Source of the DNA: an uncultured Acidobacteriia bacterium
GTDB taxonomy: Bacteria; Acidobacteriota; Terriglobia; Bryobacterales; Bryobacteraceae
Assembly: GCA_903929755.1 (NCBI GenBank)
Contig: CAIYVZ010000016.1
Coordinates: forward strand, 28,968 to 92,967
Length of the DNA stretch: 64,000 nucleotides
Direction of reading: 5' to 3'
Position numbers and translations under genes: made by a program
Shown: positions 26,506 to 34,635 of the stretch, piece after piece
How positions within the stretch are numbered: position 1 is the first letter of the stretch
Layout: each line of letters opens with the position of its first letter
Notes under the pieces: model-generated
Told to the model about the DNA's origin: nothing
Database searches by the model: none
The model's input: the letters and a program-made list of their open reading frames with translations, nothing else

Positions 26506-27281
26506 TAGCGGAGGCCTTTCAGGGTAACAAGGTAGCTGATCACGTCAGATAGCTCCTGCTCCGAGAGCTTGTCTTTGAAATTCGGCATGGGCGAAGTCTT
26601 CAGGAATTCGTATTCGCGCAGATTGCTCTTGTAGAGCGACCGAAGCTTGCCCTTGCTGTCCAGCATCTGGATCGTGTACGTATCCTGGTTCATCAGCGTG
26701 CCTGCGATCTTCGTACCATCTTTCGCAACCGCCCGCACTGGCCGGTTTTCGGGCCGAATCTCCGCGCTCGGGTCCAGCAACGCCGTCTCAATCTCAGCCA
26801 GGCGGCGCGTACTGCCAATAGCCGTCAAATCCGGCCCCGCCACCGTCCCCTGGCTCCCGATCCGGTGGCAGTTCAGACACTGGCCCTTCGTTTCAACAAC
26901 GGCTTTCCCGCGACCCGCATCCCCGGCTGGGCCTGTTCGTTTTGATTTGGCCGAACCTGCCATGCTCCGGAGATAGACGACCAGAAAATTGGCCTGCTCA
27001 TCGGTATACGCGCCAGGGGGCATGGCGGTACCGGGGATCCCCTTCTGGATGATCTGAACCAGATCGTTATCCGACTGCGCGCGGCGGAAGCGGCCGGAAG
27101 CCAGGTTCACCCCGGAGATCTGGTCGCCATCGGGGCCATGACAATTAATACAAAAGGAGGCGTAGGTGAAGAGTCCGCGCTGGATATCGGCCGGCGTAAT
27201 GCCGTGCCCCTCCTGCGCCACCGCCGGAAGGGCTGCCAGAACCAGCACGGAAAGACAGTACTGCAATCGTTTCAAGGCCAC
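26505..27281 (-). CDS. Exported diheme c-type cytochrome
   Basis: A 258-residue exported protein: signal peptide (LSVLVLAALPAVAQ), first cytochrome c domain with FCINCHGPDGDQISGVNL and methionine-containing GTAMPPGAYTDEQ, and second with GQCLNCHRIGSQGTVAGPDL. Between and after these comes a putative heme-binding module of Pirellula/Verrucomicrobium type (LDPSAEIRPENRPVRAV; TYTIQMLDSKGKLRSLYKSN) ending PMPNFKDKLSEQELSDVISY. It is the probable electron acceptor of the quinoprotein, whose start overlaps its stop (TAATG). It is divergent from the CoA-transferase genes. Confidence 0.92.
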   Translation of the reverse strand: MALKRLQYCLSVLVLAALPAVAQEGHGITPADIQRGLFTYASFCINCHGPDGDQISGVNLASGRFRRAQSDNDLVQIIQKGIPGTAMPPGAYTDEQANFLVVYLRSMAGSAKSKRTGPAGDAGRGKAVVETKGQCLNCHRIGSQGTVAGPDLTAIGSTRRLAEIETALLDPSAEIRPENRPVRAVAKDGTKIAGTLMNQDTYTIQMLDSKGKLRSLYKSNLREYEFLKTSPMPNFKDKLSEQELSDVISYLVTLKGLR

Positions 27282-27338
27282 CAGAGGGTTATATCACAAA
27301 GGGCCTGAATCAGATCCGACGCTATCCTGAAATCAGCT

Positions 27339-28040
27339 ATGAATAAGGAAATTGCAACGGCGGAAGAAGCGATTGCCGATATCCGCGACGGGGCGAGCAT
27401 CATGATTGGCGGCTTCGGGCTGTGCGGCATACCGGAGAATCTGATCGCGGCGCTGGTTGCGTCTGGCCCCCGGAAACTCCACACAATCAGCAACAACATG
27501 GGAGTGGAAGGTTTCGGCATCGGCCTGATCCTGGAAGCGGGCATGATCGCGGAACATACTGGCAGCTACGTGGGTGAGAACAAGATCATGGAGCGGATGA
27601 TCCTTGCAGGGGAACTGAAGGTAAATCTGGTGCCGCAGGGAACCCTGGCGGAGCAAATTCGCGCCGGGGGAGCCGGAATTCCGGCCTTCTATACGCCGAC
27701 GGGGGTAGGCACCATGGTCCAGGAAGGCAAGGAAGTCCGCGAGTTTGACGGGAAGAAGTACCTGATGGAGCGAGCCCTAAAGGCCGATTTCGCGCTGATC
27801 AAGGCCTGGCGCGGCGACCGGGCGGGGAATCTGGTTTACCGGAAGACGGCGCAAAGCTTCAATCCGGTGATGGCGCCGGCCGGACAGATTACCATCGCCG
27901 AAGTGGATGAGTTGGTGGAAATCGGCGAGATCAATCCCGACCAGGTGATGACGCCCGGTATTTATGTGGACCGAATCTTCGAATCGCCGTTTTCGGAACG
28001 ACGAATTGAACGGCTGATGGTCAGAGGAGGTGAAAAGTGA
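27339..28040 (+). CDS. 3-oxoacid CoA-transferase subunit A
   Basis: A 233-residue class I CoA-transferase alpha subunit. The opening block [20 protein letters not shown] then [14 protein letters not shown] is the family signature. It is followed by [37 protein letters not shown] and [17 protein letters not shown]. With subunit B it transfers CoA from succinyl-CoA (or acetyl/butyryl-CoA) to acetoacetate or another 3-oxoacid; the exact donor cannot be told. Subunit B starts in a GTGA overlap with this stop. No degradation genes are adjacent. Confidence 0.95.
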   Translation: MNKEIATAEEAIADIRDGASIMIGGFGLCGIPENLIAALVASGPRKLHTISNNMGVEGFGIGLILEAGMIAEHTGSYVGENKIMERMILAGELKVNLVPQGTLAEQIRAGGAGIPAFYTPTGVGTMVQEGKEVREFDGKKYLMERALKADFALIKAWRGDRAGNLVYRKTAQSFNPVMAPAGQITIAEVDELVEIGEINPDQVMTPGIYVDRIFESPFSERRIERLMVRGGEK

Positions 28041-28714
28041 GCTTACCGAACCTGACTCCGGAACTGCGGCGGCAGAGGATCGCGGCCCGCGTCGTGCATG
28101 AGATGAACCAGGGCTACTACGTGAACCTGGGGATCGGTATCCCGACGCTGGTGGCGAATTTCATTCCGCCCGATATGGAAGTGGTCCTGCAATCGGAGAA
28201 CGGCATGCTCGGTACGGGCCCGTATCCGGAACTGGGCCAGCAGGATGCCGATCTGATTAACGCGGGGAAAGAGACGATCACCGAAATTCCAGGGTCGTCA
28301 TTCTTCTCAGCGGCGGAGTCATTCGCGATGATCCGCGGAGGCCACATGGACCTGAGTATTTTGGGGGCCATGCAGGTGGATGAAGAGGGCAGTCTGGCGA
28401 ACTGGATGATCCCGGGGAAACTCGTGCGCGGCATGGGCGGGGCCATGGATCTGGTGGCGGCGGCGAAGAGGGTGATTGTGGCCATGGAACACAGCACGAA
28501 GACCGGCGCTCCCAAGATTCTGAAAAAGTGTACTCTGCCGTTAACGGGCTACCAGGTGGTGGACACGATTGTGACCGAACTGGGCGTGATTCACGTGCGG
28601 GATGTTGGTCTGGTGCTGGCGGAACTGGCGGACGGCGTCACGTTTGACGATATTCAGGGCGTGACCGAGGCTACTCTGCTGGCCAGTCCGGGACTAAGGG
28701 AAATGAAGGGATAA
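28037..28714 (+). CDS. 3-oxoacid CoA-transferase subunit B
   Basis: A 225-residue beta subunit. It contains [30 protein letters not shown] and [13 protein letters not shown] with the catalytic glutamate of the SENG motif, then [18 protein letters not shown] and the C-terminal [12 protein letters not shown]. The start codon is GTG at 28037, overlapping the subunit A stop, so stoichiometric co-translation is likely. A strong hairpin at 28715-28757 follows at once. It appears complete. Confidence 0.95.
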   Translation: MSLPNLTPELRRQRIAARVVHEMNQGYYVNLGIGIPTLVANFIPPDMEVVLQSENGMLGTGPYPELGQQDADLINAGKETITEIPGSSFFSAAESFAMIRGGHMDLSILGAMQVDEEGSLANWMIPGKLVRGMGGAMDLVAAAKRVIVAMEHSTKTGAPKILKKCTLPLTGYQVVDTIVTELGVIHVRDVGLVLAELADGVTFDDIQGVTEATLLASPGLREMKG

Positions 28715-28757
28715 ACGCACGAGTTGGGGCGGAAAACTCCCGTCCCAACTCGTGCGT
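28715..28757. terminator. Bidirectional terminator hairpin
   Basis: ACGCACGAGTTGGG pairs perfectly with CCCAACTCGTGCGT across a 15-base loop. It sits between the stop of CoA-transferase subunit B (+) and the stop of the diheme peroxidase (-), and fits a shared terminator for the convergent genes. Confidence 0.8.
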
Positions 28758-28759
28758 CG

Positions 28760-29767
28760 TTACTGCGGGAACGACTTCGGTTCGGTGATGCCGCGCCAAC
28801 CCGTGCCACTGAGCGCCCGCATGAACGCGATCAGGTCGGCCTTCTCATCCGCGCGTAAATGGCGCGGCTTGATATGGCGATCCAGGTTCTTGTTCGGCGT
28901 GCCGCCCTTGTCGTAGTAATCCACCACTTCTTCCAGCGTTTTCATGCTGCCATCGTGCATATAGGGAGCGGTATGTTCCACGTCACGCAGGGTGGGTGTC
29001 TTGAAAGCGCCCCAGTCGGCGTCATCTTTGGTGATGCCGTAGCGGCCCAGGTCATGATTCGCACTATCGATGCCAACCCCGATGTTCGAGTACATGTTCG
29101 AAGTGAAGTTCGCACCCTCGTGGCACGAATCGCACTCGGCCTTCTGGAAAACATGGTAACCACGCATAGCTGCCGGTGACATGGCGCTGGCGTGGCCAGC
29201 CTTCCACTTATCGTACGGGGCATTTCCCGAAACCACTGTACGCTCGAAGGTCGCAATGGCCTTCGCCACACGGTCGATGGTTACCTTCTCATCGCCGAAA
29301 GCGGCCTTAAAGAGCGGCTTATACCCTTCGATGGTGGCGAGCTTCGCCACCACAGCTACGTGCGTAGTACCCATTTCGATGGGGTTCGCAATCGGCCCCA
29401 CCGCCTGAGCTTCCAGCGTCGCCGCGCGACCATCCCAGAACTGCGCCAGACTCCAGGCTCGGTTAATAACCGTGGGTGCGCTGCGGCCACCCTTCTGACC
29501 GCGAATACCCGTAGAAACAGGAGCGCCGTCAGTAAAACCATACTTCGGATCGTGACAGGTGGCGCAGGAGATTGTATCGTCAGCCGAAAGCCGTTTATCA
29601 AAATAAAGCAGCTTACCGAGTGCCACTTTTTCCACCGAGTAAGGGTTGTCGGAGGGCCAGGAGATTTTTGTGAAACCCAAGGGAGGGTTGGGCGGTGCTA
29701 CGGGCGACGCGCCAAAGACGAAAGCGGCCAGCACAAGTGTGCCAGCCGCTGCAAAAGATTTGATCAT
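28760..29767 (-). CDS. Diheme cytochrome c peroxidase (MauG/CcpA family)
   Basis: A 335-residue exported protein. The leader is KSFAAAGTLVLAAFVFGAS. The two heme sites are TISCATCHDPKYGFTDG near residue 70 and AECDSCHEGANFTSN near residue 215. Between them are GGRSAPTVINRAWSLAQFWD and NPIEMGTTH, typical of bacterial diheme peroxidases; TPTLRDVEHTAPYMHDGSM near the C-terminus is also diagnostic. It reduces peroxide (or modifies a protein as in MauG) in the periplasm. It follows the secreted cysteine protein gene after ten bases on the same strand. Confidence 0.94.
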   Translation of the reverse strand: MIKSFAAAGTLVLAAFVFGASPVAPPNPPLGFTKISWPSDNPYSVEKVALGKLLYFDKRLSADDTISCATCHDPKYGFTDGAPVSTGIRGQKGGRSAPTVINRAWSLAQFWDGRAATLEAQAVGPIANPIEMGTTHVAVVAKLATIEGYKPLFKAAFGDEKVTIDRVAKAIATFERTVVSGNAPYDKWKAGHASAMSPAAMRGYHVFQKAECDSCHEGANFTSNMYSNIGVGIDSANHDLGRYGITKDDADWGAFKTPTLRDVEHTAPYMHDGSMKTLEEVVDYYDKGGTPNKNLDRHIKPRHLRADEKADLIAFMRALSGTGWRGITEPKSFPQ

Positions 29768-29777
29768 AATGGAAGGT

Positions 29778-30314
29778 CTACTTCTTCAGAAAACCCTGAA
29801 CGAAGACAGCCTTAGTGCCATTCACTGTGGTCTGCGTACCGGTAACGGTCATGACCTTGGCGAAGTTGTCGGCGGCGGCGGCGCGGAAAGTGGTGAGGCC
29901 GTCACGGCGGGGATCATGTTCTTCGTCGATCAGCAGGTAAACGTCGCCGGCTTTGGTGACGAGGCCGATGGGCTGGCCGCCCGTGATGCATTTCTTGCCA
30001 CAGGTGGCGTGCTTGTCGCCGTGCTTGCCGAGCTGCAGGTAGCAGGAAAGGTCGAGGATTTCGCCCGTCAGAGTAACGGCCTTGCCCGCGACGGGCTTGT
30101 TGTCAACAGCGGCGCCATTGGTGGTATTAGTCCAAAGTTCACCACCCTTCTGGCCGAGATCGCCAGCGGGGGTCCAGCCACCGGTGGGTTCCATGCCGGG
30201 TTGCAGAATGCCGGCAGCAGCCTTCGGGGCGGGGGCGGCAGCTTTATCCTGGGAAAACGCGAGGCCGGCGGCGAGGGCCACGGCAACTACAGTAAGTGTG
30301 AGTTTTTTCAACAT
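29778..30314 (-). CDS. Secreted protein with conserved cysteine motif, unknown function
   Basis: Not assigned to a named family. The 178-residue product has a signal peptide (TLTVVAVALAAGLAFSQ) followed by an Ala/Pro/Lys-rich linker to about residue 36. The core contains GEILDLSCYLQLGKHGDKH then ATCGKKCITGGQPIGLVT, a Cys-x-His-rich loop that could bind a metal or heme, then strands VYLLIDEEHDP and VMTVTGTQTTVNGTKAVFVQ reminiscent of OB-fold barrels. It lies ten bases upstream of the diheme peroxidase gene and is probably co-transcribed, suggesting a role in metal handling or peroxide chemistry. Confidence 0.75.
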   Translation of the reverse strand: MLKKLTLTVVAVALAAGLAFSQDKAAAPAPKAAAGILQPGMEPTGGWTPAGDLGQKGGELWTNTTNGAAVDNKPVAGKAVTLTGEILDLSCYLQLGKHGDKHATCGKKCITGGQPIGLVTKAGDVYLLIDEEHDPRRDGLTTFRAAAADNFAKVMTVTGTQTTVNGTKAVFVQGFLKK

Positions 30315-30415
30315 TTCGGTACGGACTCCTTGAAGAGATTCAGACAGGGGACACCACTACTACTTCAGATTCCAATGCTATGAGATGCCAGGAAAAGGCT
30401 CGGGATGCAAAAAAA

Positions 30416-33400
30416 TTACGACAGAAGCATTTCCAGGTCTTCTTTTTGCAGATTCCGGATCAGACTGTTGTCCGCCGTAATGATCGACGACACCAGATCG
30501 CGCTTCGACTGCTGTAGTTCAATCACCTTTTCCTCAACCGTATCGGTAGCAATCAGCCGGTACGCAAACACCTGCCGGGTCTGCCCGATTCGGTGCGTCC
30601 GGTCGATCGCCTGGGCTTCAACTGCAGGATTCCACCACGGATCCAGCAGGAACACATACCCCGCCGCCGTAAGGTTCAGCCCCACGCCGCCGGCTTTCAG
30701 GCTGATCAGGAAAACCGGGCATTTCGGATCGTTCTGGAAACGCTCCACGTGATCCTGGCGGTTGTTCGTTTTGCCGTCCAAATATTCGTAGACGATGCCC
30801 TGCGCGTCCAGCCTTTTACGAACAATGTCCAGCAAACTGGTGAACTGCGAGAAGACCAGCGCCTTGTGTCCCTCCTCCACGATCGGCGTGAGATGGTCCA
30901 TCAAAAGATCGATCTTGGAACTTGGTTCTTCGGTACGAGTCTTGTCGATCAAGCCCGGGTGACACGCTGCCTGCCGCAAACGCAACAGCGCTTCCAGAAC
31001 GTGAATACCGGACTTCCCAATACCTTCACGCTCAATCCGCCCCAGCAGGGTATCGCGGAAGTGCTGCCGAAGTTCGTTGTAGAGGCGGCGCTCGGTAGGT
31101 TCCAATTCACAGCGAAGCGTCTGCTCGGTACGCTCGGGCAGTTCCCGGGCAACCTGACCCTTGGTACGCCGCAAAAGGAAGGGGCGCAACGCATGCGCCA
31201 GCAGAGCGCGGTTTTCTTCGTCCGGATTCCGCATGGAACTGCCGGTCATGCGGAACACATTCGCCGAACCCAGCATCCCAGGATTCAGGAATTCGAACAG
31301 TGACCACAACTCGCCCAGATGATTCTCCACCGGCGTGCCGCTCAACACCAGCCGGTTACGGCCCTTCAGCAGTCGGACCGCTTTAGCCGATTCACTGGTA
31401 GAATTCTTCACTGCCTGCGCTTCATCCAGCACGATGTAATCGAACTGAATGTCCTTTAGCTTCGGAGCATCACGCCGCAGCGTACCGTAAGTGGTGATGA
31501 CCACGTCGAAAGCTGCCAGAGGGAGATCCGCCCGGTTCGCACCTGTGTAATCGTGGATCGTCAGCTTCGGAGTAAACCGCGCCGCCTCAGCCTTCCAGTT
31601 GAAAACAAGGGACTTAGGAACTACTACCAGCGATGGCCCGGACACCGTAACGCCGTCGGGCGAGGCTTCGCGCAGCGCCCGGCGAGATTCCAGCAGCGCC
31701 AGAACCTGCGGTGTCTTACCCACCCCCATGTCGTCCGCCAGACAACCGCCGAAGCCGAAGCGGCGGAGGAAGCTCATCCAGCCCAGACCTTCGCGCTGGT
31801 AGTCGCGCAACTGGCCCACGAAGCCCTCGGGCTGAACCGCAGCTTCCACGCCCGAAAAGTCCCGCAATTCGGCGCGCATCCGGGTAAAGGTCTCGTCACA
31901 GGTAGCTTCCGGCTGCGCAGCAAGCAGGGCGTCCAGAATCCCGGCCTGGGCAAACCCAAATCGCATCTTGCCGTCCACCGCATCGCCCAGCCCGGCAATC
32001 AGGCCGAATCTCTTCAGCCACGAATCCGGAAGCAAACCAAAACCGCCGTCCGAAAGCCGGACCACGGTCTCGCCCCGGCGCAGCGCTTCCAGCAGTTGCG
32101 GCAGGTCGGCGGTGGCGCCGCCGTAATCCACCTGGCCCCACAAATCGAACCAGTCCACGCCGCTGGTGACTTCCACACGCATGGCGCCGGCTGGGCGGAA
32201 CGACTTGCCGTCCGTCTCCACGTGCCATTTGTCATTCACCAGCGCCCGAATAATTCGCGGAAGTTTGGCTGCGGGCAAAAGCCAGTGAATGTCGTTGTAC
32301 CAAGCCTGGTAACGCCCCCCCAGCAATGCCAGGCGTTCCGTAGCCTCTCGTTCCGCTGCCGGATCCCGGCGGATGAAACGACGAGCGGCGGAATCGTAGA
32401 CCCCCGACCCTTCGGCCTGCTGAAGCAGGGAATGGCCTTCGTAATCGAACGAAAGAATACCCCGAAGGTTACGCGGGTCATCGGCGCTCGAAGAAATCCG
32501 CAGAATCGGCCGGGGAGCCGGCGACGTTTCCTCGAACTCCAGCTCAGCCGGGACCTTGATCTTCGGCAGCCGCGGGGCCGACAGGAGCGCGGCCAAAAAT
32601 TCGTCGCGGTCCGGGTCCGGCACGTCCAGAGTCTGTCCGGAGCGGAAATGATTGATCCATTCCAGACTCGCCTCCGCATCAAGAGGGGAAACTTCGATGC
32701 GCACCGCGCCGTCTTTGGCAACGGGAAGGCGAGAAAAAACGAACCCGTCACCGCCGGACGCGCCCGCCGTGATGAGTTCAGCCTCAGCCACGGTGAGTCG
32801 GCTACCCTCGCGGCTCAGCATCCCCTGAAGCCGCCAGTTGCCTGCCACGGGTTCAATTTCCAGGGCAAAACCCCAGGGGCTTTCGTTCCAAACCACCGGA
32901 ACGGCGTCCTGTGCCCCCTGCGCCTCACGCAGCAGCAGACGCCCCTGGCGAGCGGCCGCCGGAACCACAATCCGGGCCAGCGGCGCGTCGATCGCAGACA
33001 GCGAGGGAACCGGATTCTGACTGGCCCACCCGTAATTCGAACTCATCATTGTGCCGGAAAGAGCGCCGGAGACGGCGGCCAGAATATTGTGATCAATCTG
33101 GTCAGGCAAGCGGGAAATATCGGCGCGGCGCAGCGTGAGAGGGACAATTCGCCCCCATTCGCCATCCGCCCGGCGGTCTCTGAAGTGCAACCCCAATTGC
33201 AAGGCCCCGGTGGCTAATGCGCCGTTGCGGTTCAAAACGTACAGGATTTCACGGCCGTGCGGCCAGCGCCAGGTCTCCGCGGGGGATGTGGGAGTGGGGG
33301 CGGAAGCCGCAGGCGTGCCGTCAATCAGTTCACGAAGACGAGCCCGCCAGGGCACTCCCGAAGTTGCGACGACGGGCCCGGATTCGAAGTCGGGTTCGCC

Positions 33401-33739
33401 GTCGGCAGTTTCCGTACCTGCGGCTTGCCCCGGCCCTGGCGCAAGCCGAGTGGCACGGGCAGCCGCCGAAAGATAACGCAGTTTCTCCGCCGCCAGCACG
33501 CCGGCCCAAAGGTGACGACAAGGGCCTTCCGTATCAAAAAAGCTGCAATCACAGGAAAGGCGCAGCTCGTTCCCCGAAACCTCGATCATCACCTCATGCG
33601 GTTCGGTGCCCCGCACCCGGCCTTCGAATTCGGTGGGGCTGCCATGCAAAATACGCACGTAACCGGCTGTAAAGTAGGCCTGACCACGCTGGCGCACACT
33701 TTCGCTAAACCAGGGTGAGAGATGGGAGGAGATGCTCAT
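30416..33739 (-). CDS. SWIM zinc-finger SNF2-family helicase-like ATPase
   Basis: A 1107-residue protein. The N-terminal SWIM finger has ligands C63, C65, C74 and H76 (LSCDCSFF...GPCRHLW). A long middle part (about 150-640) is the usual HelZ/SNF2-associated beta region. The SNF2 core follows: CLADDMGVGKTPQVLALLES (Walker A, about 670), DYIVLDEAQAVKN (DEAQ box, about 770), LVLSGTPVENHLGELWSLFE, FSQFTSLLDIVRKRL and QAIDRTHRIGQTRQV (motif VI, about 1046). It is a DNA translocase likely acting in transcription recycling or DNA repair. The start at 33739 gives the family N-terminus; the frame is open to 33979 but adds no family sequence. It is divergent from a FeeM-like gene. Confidence 0.9.
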   Translation of the reverse strand: MSISSHLSPWFSESVRQRGQAYFTAGYVRILHGSPTEFEGRVRGTEPHEVMIEVSGNELRLSCDCSFFDTEGPCRHLWAGVLAAEKLRYLSAAARATRLAPGPGQAAGTETADGEPDFESGPVVATSGVPWRARLRELIDGTPAASAPTPTSPAETWRWPHGREILYVLNRNGALATGALQLGLHFRDRRADGEWGRIVPLTLRRADISRLPDQIDHNILAAVSGALSGTMMSSNYGWASQNPVPSLSAIDAPLARIVVPAAARQGRLLLREAQGAQDAVPVVWNESPWGFALEIEPVAGNWRLQGMLSREGSRLTVAEAELITAGASGGDGFVFSRLPVAKDGAVRIEVSPLDAEASLEWINHFRSGQTLDVPDPDRDEFLAALLSAPRLPKIKVPAELEFEETSPAPRPILRISSSADDPRNLRGILSFDYEGHSLLQQAEGSGVYDSAARRFIRRDPAAEREATERLALLGGRYQAWYNDIHWLLPAAKLPRIIRALVNDKWHVETDGKSFRPAGAMRVEVTSGVDWFDLWGQVDYGGATADLPQLLEALRRGETVVRLSDGGFGLLPDSWLKRFGLIAGLGDAVDGKMRFGFAQAGILDALLAAQPEATCDETFTRMRAELRDFSGVEAAVQPEGFVGQLRDYQREGLGWMSFLRRFGFGGCLADDMGVGKTPQVLALLESRRALREASPDGVTVSGPSLVVVPKSLVFNWKAEAARFTPKLTIHDYTGANRADLPLAAFDVVITTYGTLRRDAPKLKDIQFDYIVLDEAQAVKNSTSESAKAVRLLKGRNRLVLSGTPVENHLGELWSLFEFLNPGMLGSANVFRMTGSSMRNPDEENRALLAHALRPFLLRRTKGQVARELPERTEQTLRCELEPTERRLYNELRQHFRDTLLGRIEREGIGKSGIHVLEALLRLRQAACHPGLIDKTRTEEPSSKIDLLMDHLTPIVEEGHKALVFSQFTSLLDIVRKRLDAQGIVYEYLDGKTNNRQDHVERFQNDPKCPVFLISLKAGGVGLNLTAAGYVFLLDPWWNPAVEAQAIDRTHRIGQTRQVFAYRLIATDTVEEKVIELQQSKRDLVSSIITADNSLIRNLQKEDLEMLLS

Positions 33740-33865
33740 GGCGTCCGCAGACGAACGGACTGAAGTTATTTTATCTGGCCCACATGGTTTTCGGCGAAAG
33801 TTGAAAAACATCTGGCGGTAATTGCCCCCGGGAGACGCCTGTAGAAATGAAAGCGAGACCACAAT

Positions 33866-34507
33866 ATGAACTGCTTCATCGCAAACACTCCCAGCCTTTT
33901 GGACCGCGTTTACCAGCTGCGGTACTTTTGCTACCAGCGCAAGGGCGCCATCGAACAGTCGCCGGAGGAGAAGTTCCACGACAAGTTCGATGAACTCCGA
34001 AACAGTATCAGCGTCCTCGCCGAGTCGGAAACCGGAGAGGCTCTGGCGACGGTGCGCATCTCGGTGGTAAAGCCGTCGGTGGGCTGGGGGGATTCACCTG
34101 CACAACACGTCTTCGGAGACCACCCGTGCCTCCAGGCGATCGCCGCTGAGAGCTACGTGGAAGCAAGCCGCCTGTGTTTTGGCCCCAGTGCGCGACGAGA
34201 CTCCTTCGTCACCCTGCTGGGGCACATGGCGGCGCTTGCCGAGTACTACGAGGCGGACTGGCTGGTGGCCTGTCCCCGAGTCGAGCATTCCGAGGTCTAT
34301 CAGCGAATGTTCGGCTTCAGGCCACTGGCCGCACCCCGGCAGTACTTCGGGGTGAACTTCCAAACGCAGCTTCTGGGTATCCGCCGCAGCGAACTGGCTG
34401 AATATGTACGGGCAGCCCGGCCCATGAAAAACGCCTGGGCCAACGCGCTGGAGCGCCTGATAAAGTCGGCCACGCTCCCCGCGCCAATAGCTTGCCGGGC
34501 CGCGTGA
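33866..34507 (+). CDS. FeeM-like N-acyl amino acid synthase / GNAT-related acyltransferase
   Basis: A 213-residue protein. The N-terminal RVYQLRYFCYQRKGAIEQ followed by HDKFDELRNSISVLAES resembles the LuxI/FeeM autoinducer-synthase fold, where YxLRYxVY and a D.FD segment shape the active site. It continues with LATVRISVV, ESYVEASRLCFGPSARR and a C-terminal block VYQRMFGFRPLAAPRQYFGV. FeeM enzymes join acyl-ACP to tyrosine or other amines; similar proteins accompany exosortase/PEP-CTERM systems. The product could be a signal or lipid. No LuxR-type or exosortase gene is nearby. It is divergent from the SNF2 gene (127-base gap). Confidence 0.75.
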   Translation: MNCFIANTPSLLDRVYQLRYFCYQRKGAIEQSPEEKFHDKFDELRNSISVLAESETGEALATVRISVVKPSVGWGDSPAQHVFGDHPCLQAIAAESYVEASRLCFGPSARRDSFVTLLGHMAALAEYYEADWLVACPRVEHSEVYQRMFGFRPLAAPRQYFGVNFQTQLLGIRRSELAEYVRAARPMKNAWANALERLIKSATLPAPIACRAA

Positions 34508-34581
34508 AACGGAGCAACCAGCTCAAGCCTTGCGGCACAGGTTCACGCGCCCAACCAGGCCGCGGAAACCCTCTCGCAAAT

Positions 34582-34623
34582 GCGGGCCGCAGCCAGGAAT
34601 TACCCTTCCAGCCTGCGGCCCGC
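34582..34623. terminator. Convergent hairpin, 11-bp stem
   Basis: GCGGGCCGCAG pairs with CTGCGGCCCGC across a 20-base loop. It lies between the stop of the FeeM-like gene (+) and the stop of the quinoprotein (-), as expected for a shared terminator. Confidence 0.65.
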
Positions 34624-34635
34624 TACAGAAACGAA

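Noticed and set aside
31553..33217. A 554-codon plus-strand frame
   Set aside because: Antisense to the SNF2 gene, no motifs, and no ribosome site.
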